Positions 7,264 to 11,198 of a stretch of DNA of 11,198 bases are shown here, one piece after another. The number at the start of each line of letters is the position of its first letter. The first letter of the stretch is position 1. The stretch lies in contig PCSS01000007.1 of assembly GCA_002771395.1 (NCBI GenBank), forward strand, positions 4,634 through 15,831, given 5' to 3'. Under the pieces are notes generated by a model. It was not told where the DNA came from. It saw only the letters and a list, made by a program, of their open reading frames with translations, and made no database searches. This stretch comes from Bacteroidetes bacterium CG23_combo_of_CG06-09_8_20_14_all_32_9. Lineage in GTDB: Bacteria; Bacteroidota; Bacteroidia; Bacteroidales; GWA2-32-17. The position numbers were made by a program, and so were the translations under genes.

Positions 7264-7557
7264 TTAAATTATTTTGTATCCGCTCAAAAAGTATATGGTA
7301 TTAATTATTGTGACGATACGACAATCTCTGTGTTCGTTAGCCCTTGCTATAGTTGAATTATCAGTTTCCTTACATTGAAAACCTAAATGGTACAGCTTGC
7401 CGGGTTGTGTATTTAAACAAACTTTTATGTCTCGCAAACATTCCCGGTAAGTCAATTGAGCAAAAAGCACAGCTAAAAATTGCTCACTACATTTGAATGT
7501 TTTAACTTTGCGGTTACAATTATAATGTGCAACGCATTTATTAAATTCAGTAATAAC
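7264..7557 (-). pseudogene. Degenerate IS4-family transposase fragment (N-terminal, DUF4372-like)
   Basis: Read on the minus strand from 7557, the open frame gives VITEFNKCVAHYNC and so on, through KTFKCSEQFLAVLFAQLTYR to ECLRDIKVCLNTQPGKLYHLGF and STIARANEHRDCRI. This matches from memory the N-terminal region of IS4-type transposases (a pattern like EF.rCV.rYNgn.kvk.F.cweQfL...faQLTyReSLRDie.cL...klYHlGf...STla.ANe.RDwRI). It has no proper start (a stop codon at 7558-7560), and the similarity ends after RDCRI, where the invariant-looking Trp is Cys. The catalytic DDE region and all of the remaining 300 or so residues are missing. The last residues before the stop at 7264 look unrelated. It is therefore a truncated, non-functional relic of an insertion sequence. 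No terminal repeats of the parent element are recognised. Confidence 0.78.
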
Positions 7558-7567
7558 TCATCAGGTG

Positions 7568-7657
7568 TTTTTTCTCCCGCTGATTTTGCTGATTTACCCT
7601 GTTAAATAACCCTACGGATTGCTTCGCATTTAACAGGGTTAAATCTGCGGGAAAAAA
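7568..7657. repeat. Long imperfect inverted repeat (stem-loop)
   Basis: The left arm (7568-7607) and right arm (7628-7657) surround a 20-base loop. The core ACCCTGTTAAAT (7596-7607) pairs perfectly with 7628-7639. After one bulged base GATTT (7591-7595) pairs with AAATC (7641-7645), and CCCGC (7576-7580) pairs with GCGGG (7647-7651), with T and A runs outside. The left arm carries an extra ten bases because GCTGATTT is duplicated (7580-7587 and 7589-7596 differ only in the last base). It lies next to the transposase relic and could be a REP-like or MITE-like element, or a terminator. No target duplication is seen. Confidence 0.7.
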
Positions 7658-7700
7658 TAATGCTTAAGTAAACAAAAGGTTAAATGGTACAAGAAAGACT

Positions 7701-7708
7701 AAAATAAC
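7701..7708. repeat. Left 8-bp target-site duplication of the MITE
   Basis: AAAATAAC directly abuts the GTAA end of the element and is repeated exactly on the other side. Confidence 0.75.
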
Positions 7709-7797
7709 GTAAGTTCTCAATACTTGCAGGTAAAAATAAAAGAAATAAACAACAAAACAATTACAAATATCTTTACCTATAGATATTGAGAAGTTAC
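7709..7797. mobile_element. 89-bp MITE-like element with IS66-type ends
   Basis: The ends are 26-bp inverted repeats (7709-7734 and 7772-7797) matching at 21 of 26 positions. They read GTAAGTTCTCAATA on the left and GTAACTTCTCAATA on the reverse complement of the right, and both run into AGGTAAA at the inner edge. The core of 37 bases (7735-7771) is A-rich and non-coding. The element is bracketed by a perfect 8-bp direct repeat, AAAATAAC, at 7701-7708 and 7798-7805. Ends starting GTAA together with an 8-bp target duplication are the known signature of the IS66 family, so a non-autonomous derivative mobilised by an IS66-type transposase is inferred. No such transposase lies in the window. The element ends 21 bases before the M48 peptidase ATG and may have displaced or supplied that gene's promoter. 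Confidence 0.8.
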
Positions 7798-7805
7798 AAA
7801 ATAAC
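7798..7805. repeat. Right 8-bp target-site duplication of the MITE
   Basis: AAAATAAC directly follows the TTAC end of the element and is identical to 7701-7708. The base composition is simple, so chance is not excluded on its own, but its position exactly at both element ends is persuasive. Confidence 0.75.
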
Positions 7806-7818
7806 AAATTAAAATAAT

Positions 7819-9111
7819 ATGACTCCTCAACTTATTCTCATAGTAATTATCGGCATTGTAATATTAGGTTTTGCTTTTGAACAAATTCTTGATTATCTTA
7901 ATTTCACTAAATTTTCAGCTATTCAACCCGAAGAAGCAGAAAATATTTACGATAACGAAAAGTATTTAAACCAATATAACTATCAAAGAACTAATTACAA
8001 ATTCGGTTTATTTGAAGGTACGTTCGGATTTATTTTAAGTATTTCAATGTTGTTATTTTACGGATTTGCTTTTGTTGATTCGCTTGCAAGAGAATTAGTA
8101 ATCGACGAAAGACTTGTGATTTTAGTGTTTTTTGGATTGTTGTTTTTTTCATTCGACATAATCTCTTTACCTTTCAATATTTACGATACCTTTATAATTG
8201 AAGCTAAATTCGGATTCAACAAAACTACTGTAACTACTTTTATATTAGATAAATTAAAAGAGTGGCTTTTAAGTGTCGTAATCGGAGTCCCTGTAATTCT
8301 TGCAGTATTTTGGTTTTATCGGCAAACCGGCTCTATGTTCTGGATTTATACATTTTTACTATTTGTTGGAATAATGGTTTTCTTTTTATTATTTTATTCA
8401 AATTTAATTGTGCCGCTTTTTAACAAACAAAAGCCACTGGAAGAAGGGGAGTTGAAATCTGCAATAAATGAATTTGCAAAAAAAGTAAGTTTTTCATTAA
8501 AAGATATCTATGTAATAGATGGTTCAAAACGTTCATCAAAAGCTAATGCATATTTTACAGGTTTAGGCAGAAAAAAACGAATTGTTTTGTACGATACTCT
8601 TATAAAAGATTTGTCGGTAAATGAAATTGTTGCTGTTTTATCTCACGAAATTGGTCATAATAAAAAGAAACATGTAATTTCCGGAACAATACTTTCTATA
8701 ATACAAACAGGATTAATGCTTTATATTCTTTCATTTTTTCTAGATAATCCGTTGCTTTCGCAGGCGCTTGGAGTAAGTAAACCTTCATTTCAAATTTCTA
8801 TAATTGCATTTGGAATTCTTTACAGTCCCGTTTCAATGATACTTGGAATAGCAAATACAATTATTTCACGAAAAAATGAATATGCTGCCGATAAATACGC
8901 CGCTGATTACGGACAAGCCGAACACCTGATTTCTGCACTTAAAAAACTTACTGTAAATAATTTAAGTAATCTTACGCCTCATCCTGTTTATGTTTTTTTT
9001 AATTATTCACATCCTACAGTTTTGCAAAGAATTAAAGCACTAAAACAAAATTCCAATTATCATCCTCTGTTGAATAAATCAGAAAATAACAATAATCATC
9101 AATGCAAATAA
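7819..9111 (+). CDS. M48 family membrane metallopeptidase (Ste24/CAAX protease-like)
   Basis: This is a 430-residue integral-membrane zinc protease of the Ste24/HtpX clan. Hydrophobic helices are seen at about 3-20, 67-88, 98-115, 148-167, 172-200 and, after the catalytic site, about 285-307 and 325-347. The zinc site is HEIGH (276-280; ligands H276 and H280, catalytic E277), with the third ligand Glu354 in RKNEYAAD (351-358). The C-terminal FNYSHPTVLQRIKAL (394-408) is the conserved Ste24 tail motif. Length and layout match the CAAX prenyl protease 1-like group. Bacteria lack CAAX-prenylated proteins, so the likely role is membrane-protein quality control or cleavage of unknown substrates. 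The start ATG at 7819 is preceded by no Shine-Dalgarno sequence. A MITE-like element lies immediately upstream. cinA follows after 27 bases and is probably co-transcribed. Confidence 0.93.
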   Translation: MTPQLILIVIIGIVILGFAFEQILDYLNFTKFSAIQPEEAENIYDNEKYLNQYNYQRTNYKFGLFEGTFGFILSISMLLFYGFAFVDSLARELVIDERLVILVFFGLLFFSFDIISLPFNIYDTFIIEAKFGFNKTTVTTFILDKLKEWLLSVVIGVPVILAVFWFYRQTGSMFWIYTFLLFVGIMVFFLLFYSNLIVPLFNKQKPLEEGELKSAINEFAKKVSFSLKDIYVIDGSKRSSKANAYFTGLGRKKRIVLYDTLIKDLSVNEIVAVLSHEIGHNKKKHVISGTILSIIQTGLMLYILSFFLDNPLLSQALGVSKPSFQISIIAFGILYSPVSMILGIANTIISRKNEYAADKYAADYGQAEHLISALKKLTVNNLSNLTPHPVYVFFNYSHPTVLQRIKALKQNSNYHPLLNKSENNNNHQCK

Positions 9112-9138
9112 TATTCAGATTTCAAACAAAAATCGTAA

Positions 9139-10383
9139 ATGAAAAACAAATCTCAAATAATAACTATTGGCGATGAGTTACTTATTGGTCAGGTTGTAAA
9201 TACTAATGCAGCATGGCTCGGCTCAAAATTAACAGAACTTGGGTTTAATGTTATAAAAAATATTTCAATTCACGATAATTACAATGACATATATAATTCA
9301 ATTAAGCAGGCATCTCAGGAATCTGAATTAATAATTGTTATAGGCGGTTTAGGTCCCACAAATGACGATATTACTAAAACTGTTTTATGTAAATTTTTTA
9401 AATCAAAACTAATTAGGAATAAAGATGTTATAAACCATATTCAAACAATTTTTTCAAACAGAAACCTGCCGTTATGTAATTTGAATTTGCAACAGGCCGA
9501 TTTACCCCACAATTGCACGATTCTTTATAATGAACTTGGTACTGCTCCGGGAATGGTTTTTAAAAATGATAAATTTTTATTGATTTCCCTGCCTGGCGTG
9601 CCTTTCGAAATGAAAAATATTTTTGAAAAGCAGTTAATTCCGTATCTCAAAAATCATTTTAATTTACCGCCAATAATCTCTCAAACTATTATGACGTGCG
9701 GCATTCCCGAATCATTTCTTGCCGAAAAACTTAAAGATTGGGAAAATAATTTAGCCGTTAATAATTTAAGCCTTGCATATTTGCCTCAACCAGGGATTAT
9801 AAGGTTAAGAATTACAGCAAATCAAAATCGCCTAAATGGTAATAAACTAATTAATAATGCAATATACAAACTAAAAAATATTATTCCCGAAAATATATTT
9901 GCTGTTGGTGATACAACTTTTGAAGAAGTTATTGGAAAATTATTAACAAAGAAGAAGAAAACAGTTTGTGCTGCAGAAAGTTGTACAGGTGGCTACATTT
10001 CACACCTTTTAACCTCCGTGCCTGGAAGTTCAAATTATTTTACAGGTTCGGTAATAGCTTATTCAAACTCTGTAAAAACTCGTATCTTAAAAGTAAATAA
10101 ACAAGATATTGTTAATTATGGTGCTGTAAGCAAACAGGTTGTATTGCAAATGGCAAAAAACATAAGAAATATTTTCAATACCGATTTTTCAATAGCAGTT
10201 TCAGGAATTGCAGGACCCAATGGCGGAACAACCGAAAAACCCGTTGGCACTGTTTGGATTACAATTGCATCTGAAAAAAATGTTTTTACCTCTAAATTTA
10301 TGTTCGGAAATGACCGTATTAGAAACATAATAAGAGCTTCAGTTTGTGCATTGGATATGCTAAGAAAATCAATTATTTATTAG
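9139..10383 (+). CDS. cinA: CinA-like protein (NMN deamidase, competence/damage-inducible protein A)
   Basis: This 414-residue protein has the two usual CinA modules. The N-terminal MoCF-like (COG1058) domain carries ITIGDELLIGQVVNTN (8-23), GGLGPTNDD (69-77) and SLPGVPFEMK (150-159). The C-terminal PncC domain carries AAESCTGG (278-285), FTGSVIAYSNSVK (301-313), GAVS (328-331) and the VSGIAGPNGGT/KPVGTVW stretch (354-373). PncC-type proteins hydrolyse nicotinamide mononucleotide to nicotinate mononucleotide and ammonia, feeding NAD salvage. Ser281, Tyr308 and Lys313 are the likely active-site set. In CinA the N-terminal domain has been linked to ADP-ribose pyrophosphatase activity. The protein is cytoplasmic and full length. 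It sits between the M48 gene and the rpmB cluster, a neighbourhood common in Bacteroidota. The G of its TAG stop is the first base of a 122-bp palindrome. Confidence 0.95.
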   Translation: MKNKSQIITIGDELLIGQVVNTNAAWLGSKLTELGFNVIKNISIHDNYNDIYNSIKQASQESELIIVIGGLGPTNDDITKTVLCKFFKSKLIRNKDVINHIQTIFSNRNLPLCNLNLQQADLPHNCTILYNELGTAPGMVFKNDKFLLISLPGVPFEMKNIFEKQLIPYLKNHFNLPPIISQTIMTCGIPESFLAEKLKDWENNLAVNNLSLAYLPQPGIIRLRITANQNRLNGNKLINNAIYKLKNIIPENIFAVGDTTFEEVIGKLLTKKKKTVCAAESCTGGYISHLLTSVPGSSNYFTGSVIAYSNSVKTRILKVNKQDIVNYGAVSKQVVLQMAKNIRNIFNTDFSIAVSGIAGPNGGTTEKPVGTVWITIASEKNVFTSKFMFGNDRIRNIIRASVCALDMLRKSIIY

Positions 10384-10504
10384 AGTCTGTTTATAAAGTC
10401 CGCTGACTGCGTTATGCTCGTCTTTTATGTCAGTCATTTACAACAATAAACTCCTGACATAAAAGACTCGCAAGCCTTGTCATCAAACTTTATATTCCAG
10501 ACTC
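10383..10504. repeat. 122-bp imperfect palindrome between cinA and rpmB
   Basis: Arms of 51 bases (10383-10433 and 10454-10504) flank a 20-base loop. The outer ends GAGTCTG/CAGACTC and the inner GTCTTTTATGTCAG (10420-10433 against 10454-10467) are perfect. ATAAAGT and TGAC also pair between them, with a few mismatches and small indels elsewhere. It starts at the last base of the cinA stop codon and ends about 60 bases before the rpmB promoter. It is well placed to terminate cinA transcription. The shape, with matched outer ends, would also suit a small non-autonomous mobile element, but no convincing target duplication flanks it. Confidence 0.8.
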
Positions 10505-10561
10505 TTGATATTACAGACAAACTCTGAATAAGCTACTGCATTTTAAAAAAATCAAAAATAT

Positions 10562-10592
10562 TTGATAATTGAAATAAAATTCACGTACTTTG
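10562..10592 (+). promoter_or_regulatory. Putative promoter of the rpmB-rpmG cluster
   Basis: TTG at 10562-10564 (-33) and TACTTTG at 10586-10592 (-7) are separated by 21 bases, as in Bacteroidota promoters. The -7 box has one base fewer than the TAnnTTTG consensus. Transcription would begin near 10597, leaving a leader of about 35 bases before rpmB. The preceding palindrome separates this unit from cinA. Confidence 0.5.
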
Positions 10593-10632
10593 CAGTCCGT
10601 TTTTTTAATATTTAAAATAATTATCATAATCA

Positions 10633-10875
10633 ATGTCAAGAATTTGTCAAATTACGGGAAAAAGAACAATGGGCGGGAACAATGTTTCTCATGCTAACAA
10701 CCGTACAAAAAGAAAGTTTCATCCAAACCTTTTTAAAAAAAGATTTTTTCTTGAAGAAGAAAATCGCTGGATTAATTTAAAAGTATCCGCTAATGGTATA
10801 AGAACCATTACCAAAAATGGACTTAAAAGTGCTTTGAAAAAAGCTCAGGCAAAAGGTCTTATCAAAACTTATTAA
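10633..10875 (+). CDS. rpmB: 50S ribosomal protein L28
   Basis: This 80-residue protein is a full-length bL28. The N-terminus [20 protein letters not shown] is the family signature, followed by [12 protein letters not shown] (22-33) and the C-terminal [13 protein letters not shown] stretch (51-63). It is a component of the large ribosomal subunit. The start at 10633 gives the exact family N-terminus. rpmG follows after 13 bases, so the two are co-transcribed, presumably from the promoter at about 10562-10592. Confidence 0.97.
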   Translation: MSRICQITGKRTMGGNNVSHANNRTKRKFHPNLFKKRFFLEEENRWINLKVSANGIRTITKNGLKSALKKAQAKGLIKTY

Positions 10876-10888
10876 AACAAAGTGAATT

Positions 10889-11071
10889 ATGGCAAAAAAA
10901 GGAAATCGCGTTCAGGTAATACTTGAATGCACCGAACAAAAGGCAAGCGGGGTTCCCGGAGTATCAAGATATATTACTACCAAGAATAAAAAAAATACTA
11001 CCGAACGTCTTGAACTTAAAAAATATAACCCTTTTCTTAAAAAGGTAACCCTTCATAAAGAAATTAAATAA
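10889..11071 (+). CDS. rpmG: 50S ribosomal protein L33 (zinc-free type)
   Basis: This 60-residue protein is a full-length bL33. [16 protein letters not shown] (1-16), [20 protein letters not shown] (28-47) and [13 protein letters not shown] (48-60) are the family pattern. There is only one cysteine (Cys14) and none of the CxxC pairs of the zinc-binding form, so this is the C-minus type. It lies 13 bases after rpmB and nine bases before the next gene, in one tight unit. Confidence 0.97.
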   Translation: MAKKGNRVQVILECTEQKASGVPGVSRYITTKNKKNTTERLELKKYNPFLKKVTLHKEIK

Positions 11072-11080
11072 CTTTTTAAT

Positions 11081-11198
11081 ATGGCAAAAAAAGTTGATGC
11101 AACCTTTAAAAAAGGTGGTACAGGAAAAAATTTTACCAAAGTAATCCGTATGTCAAAATCAAAAAAAACAGGAGCCTACGAATTTAAGGAAGAAATGG
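11081..11198 (+). CDS. DUF4295 family protein, 3' end outside the window
   Basis: The first 39 codons read MAKKVDATFKKGGTGKNFTK followed by VIRMSKSKKTGAYEFKEEM. This matches the small basic DUF4295 family (about 50 residues) that follows rpmG in Bacteroidota. Its function is unknown; the linkage and basic charge suggest a ribosome-associated protein. The gene is cut by the window end, probably within 15 codons of its stop. In related genomes ftsY commonly comes next, but that cannot be seen here. Confidence 0.88.
   Translation, partial: MAKKVDATFKKGGTGKNFTKVIRMSKSKKTGAYEFKEEM

Larger units (their letters stand above)
7128..7818. other. Long intergenic region with remnants of mobile DNA
   Basis: This 691-base stretch has no intact gene. 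From left to right it holds the A/T-rich leader of the minus-strand PKD gene, a 14-bp palindrome (7197-7210), a dead IS4-type transposase fragment (7264-7557, minus), a long stem-loop (7568-7657), and an IS66-like MITE with its 8-bp duplication (7701-7805). Bases 7658-7700 show nothing recognisable. The region separates divergent genes, so promoters for both must lie in it. The clustering suggests it tolerates insertions. Confidence 0.75.

Noticed and set aside
7264..7470. Intact 68-residue small protein
   Set aside because: The frame continues upstream of the GTG with further transposase-like sequence, so it is part of a broken transposase and not a gene with a real start.
10382..10505. Target-site duplication around the 122-bp palindrome
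   Set aside because: The flanking bases on the two sides do not match beyond what AT-rich DNA gives by chance, so insertion is not demonstrated.

Overview
The window looks like chromosomal DNA from a low-GC member of the Bacteroidota. Four things point there: the gene order cinA-rpmB-rpmG-DUF4295, a DUF4295 gene (a family largely confined to this phylum), promoter-like TAnnTTTG boxes with no evident Shine-Dalgarno sequences, and secreted proteins whose signal peptides end in -GQ or -SQ. The species cannot be named from the sequence.

Layout, left to right. A LemA-family membrane protein (92-736, +) converges on a PhnP-like metallo-beta-lactamase-fold hydrolase (964-1725, -). The gap between them is filled with CCAAG/CTTGG repeats. 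A divergent intergenic region with 20-bp and 11/22-bp repeats leads into a short RsmI-type methyltransferase (start at 1986, +), whose promoter box lies almost on the ATG. It is followed by a secreted WD40 protein (2741-4852, +). That protein ends in the linker that, in WD40-caspase proteins of this phylum, precedes the peptidase domain, but no caspase is present. It converges on a large secreted PKD-domain protein with three tandem C-terminal repeats (5184-7127, -).

The 691-base gap at 7128-7818 is a small graveyard of mobile DNA. It holds a broken IS4-type transposase fragment (7264-7557, -), a long imperfect stem-loop (7568-7657), and an 89-bp MITE-like element (7709-7797) with 26-bp inverted ends starting GTAA and a perfect 8-bp target duplication, which are the hallmarks of the IS66 family. 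The element lies just upstream of the M48 peptidase gene.

The right part is core housekeeping: a Ste24-like M48 membrane protease (7819-9111), cinA (9139-10383), a 122-bp imperfect palindrome that begins in the cinA stop codon, and then the ribosomal cluster rpmB, rpmG and a DUF4295 gene cut by the window end.

I see no CRISPR array, tRNA, rRNA, prophage or recognisable defence operon. The noteworthy material is the set of non-coding elements, the caspase-less WD40 protein and the degraded transposon. I found no convincing new multi-gene system.
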